The notes: generated from the sequence alone by a model not told the origin. A DNA stretch of 64,000 nt from Alphaproteobacteria bacterium (GCA_022599575.1 JAHZMA010000126.1:1-64000); one strand, 5' to 3'. Counted from the stretch's first letter, positions 18,264 through 27,937 are shown. Made by a program: numbers and translations.

Positions 18264-19199
18264 ATGGCAAACGATATTACTTTGAGTGCAACTCAAAGAC
18301 AAACTCTTATATCCTTAAAACGGACAAGTGATCTTTCTGATCGTACACAGGTTAGATTGGCAACTGGTCGTGAGATCAACGGTGTGACTGATGGTGCAGA
18401 AGATTTCTTCGCAGCACGGACATTGCAAAGACGTGCTGGTATTTTGGCACAACGCAATGAGCAAGTTGATCAGGGTATTTCTACCATCCAAGCAGCTTTG
18501 GAAGGTATTGATGCGCTTGATGAATTTTTATCACAGCTTCGTGGTTTAACGCGTCAAGCACGTTCGCAAACAGCCGAAGAACGTGTAGAAACAACAAGAT
18601 CCTATGATAGTGTGGTGGCGCAATTTCAAAATTTGCTTGAAGATAGTTCTTATCAAGGTTTGAATTTACTTAACAATGCAAATGCTAATTTAACAGTAAG
18701 GTTTTCTGAAGATACAGACTCAGAACTCGACATCGATGGCGTTAATATTCTTGCGACTACTGGTGCCGTTGGTGCTGCAGGTAGTATTTTTGCGGGTAGA
18801 GCTTTCGTAAATAATAGTTCTGGTGGTGTGCGCGGTATTGCTGGCACAGCAAATGGCCTTAATACTGGTGTTGGTTTAAGTTCAGGCTTTTCAGTATTGA
18901 GCAATGGCACTAATTTACAATCATTGAATACGCTTGATGCACGTTTATCAGATGCACAAGATAGGCTTGAAAGCCGTGCAAATGTGTTGGCAAATAATGT
19001 GGCAATTTTGCAAACGCGTTTGGAATATGGTGAAAATTTAATCAGTAACCATGTGTCAGGTGCGGATAAAATTGTCAATGCTGACCTTAACGAAGAAGCT
19101 GCTAACTTGACTGCCACTGGCACACGATACCAAATTGGCGTTCAGTCATTAGGTGTTGCTGGTCAACGGGTTCAATCATTGTTACAACTTATTCGTTAA
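18264..19199 (+). CDS. Flagellin (paralog 3)
   Basis: MANDITLSATQRQTLISLKRTSDLSDRTQVRLATGREINGVTDGAEDFFAARTL; strongly similar to paralog 2. Confidence 0.92.
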   Translation: MANDITLSATQRQTLISLKRTSDLSDRTQVRLATGREINGVTDGAEDFFAARTLQRRAGILAQRNEQVDQGISTIQAALEGIDALDEFLSQLRGLTRQARSQTAEERVETTRSYDSVVAQFQNLLEDSSYQGLNLLNNANANLTVRFSEDTDSELDIDGVNILATTGAVGAAGSIFAGRAFVNNSSGGVRGIAGTANGLNTGVGLSSGFSVLSNGTNLQSLNTLDARLSDAQDRLESRANVLANNVAILQTRLEYGENLISNHVSGADKIVNADLNEEAANLTATGTRYQIGVQSLGVAGQRVQSLLQLIR

Positions 19200-19266
19200 T
19201 TTATTTTTGCTATTGGCAAAGCGGATTTATCTGTTTTGCAATATGCGAAAATGATGAATTTGATTG

Positions 19267-19300
19267 GGGTGAAGTCTTTTACGGCTTCGCCCTTTTTCTT
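19267..19300 (+). terminator. Rho-independent terminator after flagellin 3
   Basis: GGGTGAAG-N10-CTTCGCCC followed by TTTTTCTT. Confidence 0.85.
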
Positions 19301-19315
19301 TGTTTAGGCACGGGA

Positions 19316-19343
19316 CTTATTTAATTGGGCTTATTCAATTGGT
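19316..19343. repeat. 14-bp x2 tandem duplication spanning the stop codon of the DUF1178 gene
   Basis: CTTATTTAATTGGG / CTTATTCAATTGGT, 12 of 14 identical; stop complement at 19335-19337. Confidence 0.85.
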
Positions 19344-19757
19344 TTTATCAAAATCAGGCATGATATGGCACTCAATGCCTTCTTCATATAAATCACGTAA
19401 TTCTTCTATCTTGGCTTTGCCGTAAATATCGCGCGGTGGCGATTTTTGATGATGAATTTTACGTATTTCGTCGGTAAATTTATCACCGACATTATCAAAA
19501 TTATCATGAATATGGGCGACCATTTTTCGCGTCTCATCATGGATATCGGCAAGATGCTGATGCCCAGTATGTTGGCTATTTGCCTGTGTTGATTTTTTGC
19601 CAATATTAGGCGCACACGGCAATCGGGTAATATCATTTGTGTGGCAGAACGGGCATTCCACTAAATCTGTGGTTAATTGTTGCTTAAAACTTAGCTCATC
19701 CTTAAACCAAATTTCAAATTCATGCTGATTGCAACATTGTAAATTATAGGCAACCAT
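19335..19757 (-). CDS. DUF1178 family protein
   Basis: MVAYNLQCCNQHEFEIWFKDELSFKQQ..VECPFCHTNDITRLPCAPNIG. Confidence 0.85.
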   Translation of the reverse strand: MVAYNLQCCNQHEFEIWFKDELSFKQQLTTDLVECPFCHTNDITRLPCAPNIGKKSTQANSQHTGHQHLADIHDETRKMVAHIHDNFDNVGDKFTDEIRKIHHQKSPPRDIYGKAKIEELRDLYEEGIECHIMPDFDKTN

Positions 19758-19869
19758 GTTTCATATCTTTTATTTTATGTGGGTTTCACAATAAAGAGGT
19801 TATGTTTTATTTGTTTTTCATTTATACAGTATATAGGAAAAGCTTTGTAAAATACAAGCGGTTAAAAAA

Positions 19870-20577
19870 ATGTTAGATGCTTATCAGATAAGAGCCGGAC
19901 GCGCATTATTGGGGGTAACTCAGCAAGAGTTAGCCAGTGCTGCTGGTATATCGGTGGCAAGTCTCAACAATATAGAGCGCAATATTGCCAAACCGCGCGC
20001 CGCCACATTAAAAATGTTAAAGCAGGTATTTTTCAATGCGGGCTTGAGTTTTGAACAAAATGAAACCTTTCAATCACTTTATTTTAATCGATTCGGGCGC
20101 CCTGGTAGCTATGATGCCGCATTAACATATGAACAATTAACCCATTATTTTAACCCTGATAGTTTGTTAAAAATTAAAAGAATTATTTTTTTTACATTTG
20201 ATTTAACCGATAAAACTGATATTGAAATTGGTATTGTGATTGAAACATCGCGCCGTGTGATTTTACTAGACCATATGAAATTCAGCTTTCAATATGCGCC
20301 ACGAATTGAATTATTGGGCAATGCGATGCTACAAATTTTTACCCTTTATGGCGAGCAAACTTATCTTAGCACACAACATGTTAAAAATATTCATCAACTA
20401 AAAGTAGATGAATTACTGGCTTTTCTTGATGCAAATGATTATCAAAAAATGCGTCATCCGCAACAATTATTTGCACAACTGCCCAATTGGCAAGAAAAAA
20501 TGCGTTTGTTGCTCAATATTCCAGACCATCCGATAAAAAGATTATATGCTTTATTAGAACATTTGATAGATGATTAG
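19870..20577 (+). CDS. XRE-family helix-turn-helix regulator
   Basis: RAGRALLGVTQQELASAAGISVASLNNIERNIAKPRAATLKML HTH; overlaps comEC start. Confidence 0.85.
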   Translation: MLDAYQIRAGRALLGVTQQELASAAGISVASLNNIERNIAKPRAATLKMLKQVFFNAGLSFEQNETFQSLYFNRFGRPGSYDAALTYEQLTHYFNPDSLLKIKRIIFFTFDLTDKTDIEIGIVIETSRRVILLDHMKFSFQYAPRIELLGNAMLQIFTLYGEQTYLSTQHVKNIHQLKVDELLAFLDANDYQKMRHPQQLFAQLPNWQEKMRLLLNIPDHPIKRLYALLEHLIDD

Positions 20578-22753
20578 CAACCATTTGATAAATAAATATT
20601 TATTGAAAATTAATCATATTGATTTACATCATTTGATCGCAAAAATTGATTGGCAGACACAATTTTTTTCACTTACCTTCATCGCTATTTTTTACGGGTT
20701 AGGTGTTTTGAGCTATTTCATTCTTCATGTTGAATTTTATATCATAAGCGTCTTATTATTCTGGATTATATTTGGAATATTTTTGTATTTTTTCTTTTAT
20801 AGGTTGCGAACGCTTTTTTTACCGATATTGATATTTGCTTTAGGTTTTTCTTGTGCATTCTTGCACAGCCATTGGCAGAGCGTGGGGTTTGAGCATCATG
20901 ATAATGACCGTGTTTTCACCATCGCTGGGCGAGTGATTGAGGCGAGTGACGGCTTGCGTTATAGTAAAGTGATTGTTAAAAATGAGGCTGGTGTGCATTG
21001 GCAATTGCGCCTTCAAGAAAAAAATGCACCGCTACCGGGTGCTAGGATTCAGCTATTGGTGAAGCCATTATTGAGCGAACGAGAATTTTTTCAATTTTAT
21101 CATTTTTATAAAAATATTGCGGGCTATGCCATCGCTTTATCAAAAACCACGATTTTGGATAATGGTGAAAATAGTGGTGGGTTTGATATTTACATTGCTA
21201 AATTGCGCTTGAAAATCGCGCGTATGTTTGATGATAGCGCATCCCCCGATGCGGTCATGCACCAAGATGCGGTCATGCACCAAGATGCGGTCATGCACCA
21301 AGATGCGGTCATGCACCAAGATGCGGTCATGCACCAAGATGCGGCAGGTGTGGCGCGTGCCATTTTGGTGGGAATGCGCGGCATGATTGATAAAGAAGCC
21401 CTTACGGCCATGCGTCATGCTGGATTGGGGCATCTTTTGGCAATATCGGGTTTACATTTTGGTATTTTTGCCTTTGGCGTGTTTTCGTTTGTTCGCTTTA
21501 TTTTGGCAGGGTTTCCAGTGATTGCGGAACGCTATCACATTAAGAAAATTGCCGCTTGCTTAGCAATTTTTTCAGGTTTTTTGTATTTACTGCTTTCTGG
21601 CGGTGCCGTTTCTGCCGCCCGTGCGTTCATTATGATGGTCTGTGTGTGCTGTGCTGTGTTATGGGATATGCGCGCCTTTAGCTTAAATTTACTGGCAGTG
21701 GCTTTCATTATTTTGCTCAGTATCTCGCCGCATTTTATTTTACAACCGGGTTTCCAAATGTCGTTTATGGCAGTGCTTGGGCTGATTGCTTTGTTCAACT
21801 ATTTACGTGATTCGCACTATTATCGATTGCCGAAAATTTTCCGTTGGTTGTTGGGGATTGCGCTTACCACATTGATTGCTGGCGTTGCAGTTGCACCTCT
21901 CACCCTATGGCATTTTAATTATTTTTCAAATTACAGCATATTGGCAAATTTATTGGCACTGCCACTGATGATGTTTTGGGTGATGCCATCAGCGGTTATA
22001 ACTCTATGTTTAATGCCGTTTGGACTGCATGATGCGGCAATGCAACTGATGTTTATGGGGATTGAACATATTATTGCGATTGCTTTTTTCGTTAGCGAAT
22101 TGGATGGTAGTATTAGCCATATCGTGCCACCATCATTGCCAGCGACGCTGTTAATGCTATTTGGACTCGTTAGCATTGCGCTATTATGGCGTCATCAGTT
22201 GGCGCTGATTGTTGGCACATTTGCATCATTGGCTGGGCTGATATTGATTGTGATGGCGCCGCAACCTGTATTGATATTGACAGGTTGGCATTATGGTTTT
22301 GCTGATGAAAATTCATCGCAATATATTTTTACGCATAATTTGCCACGTGGCAATAAACGGCGCGAGATTATAAATTATCTGCACGATAGCCCGATTAAAA
22401 TCAATGGTAAAAAGGACTTCAATGCCAGTAATTATCAATGTGGTGAGCTATTATGCGAGATTGAAAGTAAAGGCTTGCGGATTTTGGTTACCCGTAAACC
22501 TGAAGGGGCGTTATTAATGTGTGCACAACATGCCGATATTTTGGTCAGCATTTATGATATGCCAATTCTATGCGACAATGAACATGATTCGTTAAAGATT
22601 AGTGGCAGTCAAATGCGAGGTGGCGCTTTTGTGTTTGCCAACCGCTTTGGCGCACCGAATATCCGCTATTTCTTTCGCGATAAACCAGTTAAGTCCGAAA
22701 TTTCGTTACCTTTATCTATGGTTGCGGTAAGTAAGCGTTTATGGCAACATTAA
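20570..22753 (+). CDS. comEC: ComEC/Rec2-family competence membrane protein
   Basis: LGHLLAISGLHFGIFAFG competence-domain motif, multiple TM segments, N-terminal DUF4131-like region. Confidence 0.88.
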   Translation: MISNHLINKYLLKINHIDLHHLIAKIDWQTQFFSLTFIAIFYGLGVLSYFILHVEFYIISVLLFWIIFGIFLYFFFYRLRTLFLPILIFALGFSCAFLHSHWQSVGFEHHDNDRVFTIAGRVIEASDGLRYSKVIVKNEAGVHWQLRLQEKNAPLPGARIQLLVKPLLSEREFFQFYHFYKNIAGYAIALSKTTILDNGENSGGFDIYIAKLRLKIARMFDDSASPDAVMHQDAVMHQDAVMHQDAVMHQDAVMHQDAAGVARAILVGMRGMIDKEALTAMRHAGLGHLLAISGLHFGIFAFGVFSFVRFILAGFPVIAERYHIKKIAACLAIFSGFLYLLLSGGAVSAARAFIMMVCVCCAVLWDMRAFSLNLLAVAFIILLSISPHFILQPGFQMSFMAVLGLIALFNYLRDSHYYRLPKIFRWLLGIALTTLIAGVAVAPLTLWHFNYFSNYSILANLLALPLMMFWVMPSAVITLCLMPFGLHDAAMQLMFMGIEHIIAIAFFVSELDGSISHIVPPSLPATLLMLFGLVSIALLWRHQLALIVGTFASLAGLILIVMAPQPVLILTGWHYGFADENSSQYIFTHNLPRGNKRREIINYLHDSPIKINGKKDFNASNYQCGELLCEIESKGLRILVTRKPEGALLMCAQHADILVSIYDMPILCDNEHDSLKISGSQMRGGAFVFANRFGAPNIRYFFRDKPVKSEISLPLSMVAVSKRLWQH
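21248..21345 (+). repeat. 18-bp tandem repeat (GATGCGGTCATGCACCAA) x5 plus partial, in comEC
   Basis: Five perfect copies 21248-21337; encodes (DAVMHQ)5. Confidence 0.98.
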
Positions 22754-22770
22754 CCATAATAGTGTTACGC

Positions 22771-23418
22771 CTAATATTGTCGTAACAACGCATGTAATTT
22801 ACCCTGAATTTCAACCTGTCCGGGCTGATAATGTTGGTCAGCATGGCGTGGATTGGCGGCGCGTAAGGTAATTCTATTATATTCGGGATAAAAATATTTT
22901 AAGGTAGCCTCTTCGCGATTAACCAACGCAACCACAATATCCCCCCTGTTGGCATAGTCGATTTTTTTGATAATTACCGTATCGCCATCCATAATGCCCG
23001 CATAAACCATCGAATCACCTGAAACCTCAAGCGCAAAATAATGCCCACGCGTTACCATATGGGGTGGCACATCAATAAAACTGCTCTCATCAGCGATGGC
23101 TTCTATCGGTGTGCCAGCAGCAATGGTGCCCATTAGCGGTATTTGAATATTTTTATTAGGGTTAATATCATGATCTATATATTTTCCGATAGTTTTGATT
23201 GGCGTCATATCAGGGCGCAATACATCAATGGCACGCGCACGGTTGTTTAATTTGCGGATAAAGCCACGTTCTTGCAAAGCAGAAAGCAGGTTGTGAATGC
23301 CTGATTTTGACTTTAAGCCTAGCGCAAGGCGCATTTCCTCAAAAGATGGTGAATAGCCTTTTTCATTTTGATATTCGCGTAAATAGTTAAGTAATTTATG
23401 TTGTCTTTCTGTTAGCAT
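22771..23418 (-). CDS. lexA: LexA repressor
   Basis: MLTERQHKLLNYLREYQNEKGYSPSFEEM and VSGDSMVYAGIMDGDTVII autoprotease region. Confidence 0.96.
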   Translation of the reverse strand: MLTERQHKLLNYLREYQNEKGYSPSFEEMRLALGLKSKSGIHNLLSALQERGFIRKLNNRARAIDVLRPDMTPIKTIGKYIDHDINPNKNIQIPLMGTIAAGTPIEAIADESSFIDVPPHMVTRGHYFALEVSGDSMVYAGIMDGDTVIIKKIDYANRGDIVVALVNREEATLKYFYPEYNRITLRAANPRHADQHYQPGQVEIQGKLHALLRQY

Positions 23419-23549
23419 TGGGCTTTCCTTTCATATAAGCATTGTTCATAGATTTGTTGCTGGATAATGGCATTGTTTTTGCACACGATAATATGAATAT
23501 TGTTGTGTGTTTAGTTAAACAGCGAACAAAATAATTGGCACATGGTACT

Positions 23550-23564
23550 GTTCTAATAATGTAC
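23550..23564 (-). promoter_or_regulatory. Putative LexA box (GTTC-N7-GTAC) upstream of lexA
   Basis: One mismatch to the alphaproteobacterial GTTC-N7-GTTC; overlaps a TTGACA-N17-TAGAAC promoter on the minus strand. Confidence 0.5.
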
Positions 23565-23624
23565 AATGTTTTTGTCAAGTCTTTTTATGGTTTGACACAA
23601 ATATTTTTTTAATGACAAGTTTTC

Positions 23625-23653
23625 TTGTCTTAAATTATGTGTTACGGTATAAT
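23625..23653 (+). promoter_or_regulatory. Sigma70-like promoter for slt: TTGTCT-N17-TATAAT
   Basis: Boxes 23625-23630 and 23648-23653. Confidence 0.6.
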
Positions 23654-23703
23654 ATCATCTCTCAATTGATGGTTATATCAGCATATTTAGGGGAATGGTG
23701 ATT

Positions 23704-25614
23704 ATGAATTTGCGTCAAATCGCACCTTATAGAATCGCATCTTATAAAATTGCATCAATGGGGCAAATATTATCGGTATCGGCTTTTTTGTTGTGTCCAT
23801 TCGTTACCGCACAGGCTGATAATCAATTTCAAATGACGCAACAACAGATTGATACGGGCATTAAAGATGAAGCTGATACCCAGTATCAGCGATTTGCACT
23901 TGATGATGTGACCGCGATTCTTACCGCTGAAGACCAACAGCTTTACCGCGAGATTTTCAAGTTGCAAGAAGATGGTAAAATGCAACAAGCCAATGTTAAA
24001 ATCAAGAAAATTGAGAATAAATTGTTATTGGGCTATGTGCTTTATCAGCGTTATATGCACCCCACTGCTTACCGCAGCAAATATGTCGAATTAAAACAAT
24101 GGTTGCGCAATTATGCCGACCAACCAGGGGCTAAAAACATTTATAAAATGGCGCGCAAGCGTGGCAACCCTTATAATCTTGTGCGGCCGCATGCGCCCAA
24201 AGTGCCTGATAACCTTAGAATTGATAGTATCTTGCAAGATAGGTTTGCGCCTGTGCAGGTGACAAAAAAAGAAAAATTGCGCTGGCGTAATACCGAATAT
24301 AATGTCTATCGTACGGTGAATCGTCATATAAAGCGTGAGCGTCCTACTGTTGCTTTGGATTTAGTGATGAAGAATCGTGCTAAAATGAGTGGCCATGCAC
24401 AAGCATTAAGTTTAGCGAAAATCAGTAAAGCCTATTTTCTTTATGGCGGTTTAGATGATAAGGCGGTGCAGGCTGCTGAAATGGGATTAAAAGTTGATAA
24501 AAATGGTGATGCACCAGCATTATTATGGTGGCTTGGATTATCGGAATGGCGCAATGGTGATTATTTGAAAGCGGCGCATCATTTTCGCACTCTTGCTTTT
24601 ATGAAGGATAATGCCCAGAAGAATGAAAAAGTGAGTGATTATATGGCATCAGCCGCTGCATTTTGGGCATCGCGCGCCTATATGCAAAAGGGTTTTATGG
24701 ATGAAATGCAGGTGATGCTAGAATTTGCGGCTGATTATCCCTTTAGTTTTTACGGGCAGTTGGCGAACGAAATTTTAGGTTATCAGATTGATTATGATTG
24801 GAATAAGGCGGGTGGAAAAAACCACAATAGAGAGGAATTTGAACGATTTTTTAGTTATCCTGCGGCCATGCGCGCTTTGGCATTGTATCAGCTGGGCGAT
24901 ATAGGGCGTGCGGGTAAGGAATTTCGTGCTATTGTGACGCAATTGCCAAGCGAGGTTGCGATTCATTATATCAAATATATGGATGAAAGTGATTTGGCAT
25001 CGGTGGCATTTGCGGTGGGTAAGAAGTTAAATCGGCAAGGGGTGCGTGTGAATGCCGCGCTTTATCCTGTGCCTTTATGGCAACCAAAAGATGGTTTTAG
25101 GTTAGATCCTGCGCTTATTTTTGGCTTTATCCGTCAGGAAAGCACTTTCAAATCTAATGCGCTCAGTGTTGATGGCGCCACAGGATTGATGCAAATCATG
25201 CCCGCAACTGCCCGCTTTGTTGCGCGTTCGCGTGTGAAGCAAGATAAATTATTTGAACCTGAATATAATATGTCGCTAGGGCAACGTTATATTGAAAGCC
25301 TGATGAAGGAACGCTATATTGCGCGCAATTTATTATTCACCACTGTTGCCTATAATGGTGGGCCGGGCAATTTATTGAAATGGCGTAAAAAAATGGATTA
25401 CCGCGACGATCCTTTGCTATTTATGGAAACCATACCAGCCTACGAGAGTCGTCATTTTGCTGAAGCGGTGCTATTGAATTACTGGATTTATGCCGATAGG
25501 CTAGGGCGAGCGAATCCTACAAGGAAGCAATTAGCGCAAGGGCAGTGGCCAATCTATCAAGATTTTGATAATCTGCCCGCACGTGATTCTTATGTGATTA
25601 ACGATGCCTATTGA
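23704..25614 (+). CDS. Lytic murein transglycosylase (Slt-like)
   Basis: C-terminal SLT domain: FIRQESTFKSNALSVDGATGLMQIMPATA..YNMSLGQRYIESL..VAYNGGPGNLLKW. ORF opens at 23695. Confidence 0.92.
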   Translation: MNLRQIAPYRIASYKIASMGQILSVSAFLLCPFVTAQADNQFQMTQQQIDTGIKDEADTQYQRFALDDVTAILTAEDQQLYREIFKLQEDGKMQQANVKIKKIENKLLLGYVLYQRYMHPTAYRSKYVELKQWLRNYADQPGAKNIYKMARKRGNPYNLVRPHAPKVPDNLRIDSILQDRFAPVQVTKKEKLRWRNTEYNVYRTVNRHIKRERPTVALDLVMKNRAKMSGHAQALSLAKISKAYFLYGGLDDKAVQAAEMGLKVDKNGDAPALLWWLGLSEWRNGDYLKAAHHFRTLAFMKDNAQKNEKVSDYMASAAAFWASRAYMQKGFMDEMQVMLEFAADYPFSFYGQLANEILGYQIDYDWNKAGGKNHNREEFERFFSYPAAMRALALYQLGDIGRAGKEFRAIVTQLPSEVAIHYIKYMDESDLASVAFAVGKKLNRQGVRVNAALYPVPLWQPKDGFRLDPALIFGFIRQESTFKSNALSVDGATGLMQIMPATARFVARSRVKQDKLFEPEYNMSLGQRYIESLMKERYIARNLLFTTVAYNGGPGNLLKWRKKMDYRDDPLLFMETIPAYESRHFAEAVLLNYWIYADRLGRANPTRKQLAQGQWPIYQDFDNLPARDSYVINDAY

Positions 25615-26122
25615 TAGCAAAATATCATTTTTTCCACTCAATATCGGATTGCTAACACTTTCTGATAGTCGCACTCAAGCAGAGGATTTATCGGGTGATT
25701 TGCTTGCTGGGCGCATTGCCGCATCGGGGCATCATCTGGTGAAACGTGATTTAATACAAGAAAACTTTGCTGAAATATGCGAAAAATTGCGTGAATGGAT
25801 TGCAGATGATGGCATTGATGTCATTATCAGCACAGGTGGCACGGGCATTACGGCACGCGATTTAACGCCTGATGCTGTGCTGGCGGTGATGGATAAAGAA
25901 ATAAAGGGTTTTGGAGAATTATTCCGTATGTTAAGCTATCAAAAAATCGGTACTTCTACCATTCAATCGCGCTGTATTGGCGCAGTGGCGCAACGAACGT
26001 TAATTTTTGCGTTACCTGGTTCAAAAAATGCCTGTAAAGATGCTTGGGACGATATTTTAGCCATGCAATTGGATATAAGGCATCAACCTTGCAATTTTGC
26101 GGAATTACTGCCACGCATGTAA
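25604..26122 (+). CDS. moaB: Molybdenum cofactor biosynthesis protein MoaB-like
   Basis: LTLSDSRTQAEDLSGDLL, DVIISTGGTGITARDLTPDAV, FALPGSKNACKDAWDDIL. Confidence 0.9.
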   Translation: MPIDSKISFFPLNIGLLTLSDSRTQAEDLSGDLLAGRIAASGHHLVKRDLIQENFAEICEKLREWIADDGIDVIISTGGTGITARDLTPDAVLAVMDKEIKGFGELFRMLSYQKIGTSTIQSRCIGAVAQRTLIFALPGSKNACKDAWDDILAMQLDIRHQPCNFAELLPRM

Positions 26123-26263
26123 TTTTAAAAAACACAAAAAACATATTATCTTATGCTTGTTATTTTCTAGCAACAATGTTATAATATCGTAGGCTAATGT
26201 GGAAGCTATTTTCTATTATCACTAAAATTTACAAAAATATCATTATTTAAGAAAGATTGTATT

Positions 26264-27079
26264 ATGAATAATTTTGTTAAAATAACATTTGTTATTACTC
26301 TTGCGTCATTGTTATCGGTTGTTAACATATCGGCACAAGAAAGAGACCTTAAAAAAGTTGTTGCCGAAGTGGGCAAGGATAAAGTGCTGGAAGAGGATTT
26401 GTTATTTCGCTATCAACAATTGCCTCCGCAAACAAGGCAACAAAATTCTTACGATGATGCCCGTGACCAGCTGATTAATCAGTTGGTGATTGAGCGGTTA
26501 TTTGCGGCTGAGGCACGTAGAGACGGTTTGCAAAAAGATAAGGAAGTTGCAGCGGCAATTAAGCGCACTGAAAGCACAATTTTGCATCAGGCATTCGTGC
26601 AAAATTTTGCGCGTAATAACATTAGCGATGCAGAGCTTGCAGAAGAATATAAGAAATTTAGTGAAAATTATGCCAAAGGCGCTGAATATAGAGCGCGTCA
26701 TGTTTTGGTAGAAACCGAGCGAGAAGGTTTGGATATCGTTAAAAAATTGAATAATGGTAGTGATTTTGCCGAATTAGCAAAAACCTATTCTACGGGTCCT
26801 TCGGCACCACGTGGTGGCGATTTAGGCTATTTTCGTGAAGGGCAGATGGTGCCAGAATTTGAACGCGCTTTGAAATTACTAGATTCTGGTAAATATACCA
26901 GAAAGCCTGTGGAAACTCAGTTCGGTTGGCATGTGATTAAGCTTGAAGATAAAAGGGCAGCAGAAGTGCCAGAGTTGGCAAGGGTAGAAAATGAATTGCG
27001 TCAAGGCGTTGCCGAAAGAAAATTAAGAGACGAGCTTGAAAAACTAAGAAAAAAATATCCAGTAACCATTAAAGAATAA
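26264..27079 (+). CDS. Parvulin-type peptidylprolyl isomerase
   Basis: Signal peptide; RARHVLVETEREGLDIVKKL..FAELAKTYSTGPSAPRGGDLGYFREGQMVPEFE..GWHVIKLEDKR. Confidence 0.93.
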   Translation: MNNFVKITFVITLASLLSVVNISAQERDLKKVVAEVGKDKVLEEDLLFRYQQLPPQTRQQNSYDDARDQLINQLVIERLFAAEARRDGLQKDKEVAAAIKRTESTILHQAFVQNFARNNISDAELAEEYKKFSENYAKGAEYRARHVLVETEREGLDIVKKLNNGSDFAELAKTYSTGPSAPRGGDLGYFREGQMVPEFERALKLLDSGKYTRKPVETQFGWHVIKLEDKRAAEVPELARVENELRQGVAERKLRDELEKLRKKYPVTIKE

Positions 27080-27091
27080 GAGTGTGCGATA

Positions 27092-27937
27092 ATGGCTGAA
27101 AATCTGATGCTACAAAATCTAATGAAAGGCAAAAAAGGTTTAATCATGGGCGTTGCCAATGATAAATCTATTGCCTATGGCATTGCCAAAGCGGCATCGG
27201 ATGCTGGCGCTGAGTTGGCTTTTAGCTATCAGGGTGAGTTGCTTGAAAAACGCGTGCGTCCGCTTGCCGAATCACTTGGCGTTAAACATATGATTCCATG
27301 CGATGTGGGTGAAGATTCATCAATCGAATCCGCTTTTGCCTTACTACAAAAGGAATGGGGCGGTTTAGATTTTGTTGTGCATGCCATTGCCTTTGCCGAT
27401 AAAGATGAATTGCGCGGTGCCTATTATGATACATCGCGCGATAATTTTAAGCTGAGCATGGATATTTCATGCTATTCATTTACGGCTGTGGCACGCTATG
27501 CCCGTCCACTGATGATGCAAAATGGTGGGTCATTACTTACGTTAAGCTATTTCGGTGCTGAAAAAGTTATCCCGCATTATAATGTGATGGGCGTTGCCAA
27601 AGCAGCATTAGAAGCTTCGGTGCGCTATTTGGCGGCTGATTTGGGTAAGGATAATATCCGTGTTAATGCGATTTCTGCAGGACCGATTCGCACATTGGCG
27701 GCATCGGGTATTGGCGATTTTCGCAATATGTTGCGCTGGAATGCGTTAAATGCACCGATGCGTGATAATGTAACGATTGAAGATGTGGGGTTGGCATCGC
27801 TTGGTTTGATTTCCGATTTAGGATGTGGCATAACGGGCGAAATTCAACATGTTGATAAAGGGTATAACATCAACGGTATGATGGCTCTTGATGATATTGA
27901 TGCCGCTATCGATGTATTGCAGGCAATGAAAAAATAA
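27092..27937 (+). CDS. fabI: Enoyl-[acyl-carrier-protein] reductase (NADH)
   Basis: [41 protein letters not shown]. Confidence 0.95.
   Translation: MAENLMLQNLMKGKKGLIMGVANDKSIAYGIAKAASDAGAELAFSYQGELLEKRVRPLAESLGVKHMIPCDVGEDSSIESAFALLQKEWGGLDFVVHAIAFADKDELRGAYYDTSRDNFKLSMDISCYSFTAVARYARPLMMQNGGSLLTLSYFGAEKVIPHYNVMGVAKAALEASVRYLAADLGKDNIRVNAISAGPIRTLAASGIGDFRNMLRWNALNAPMRDNVTIEDVGLASLGLISDLGCGITGEIQHVDKGYNINGMMALDDIDAAIDVLQAMKK

Noticed and set aside
18653-19123. 156-aa antisense ORF in flagellin 3 (also 17073-17405 and 15359-15583)
   Set aside because: Similar shadow ORFs recur only because the sense flagellin sequences are conserved.
21248-21345. Possible CRISPR array
   Set aside because: 18-bp units are directly contiguous with no spacers and encode an in-frame hexapeptide.
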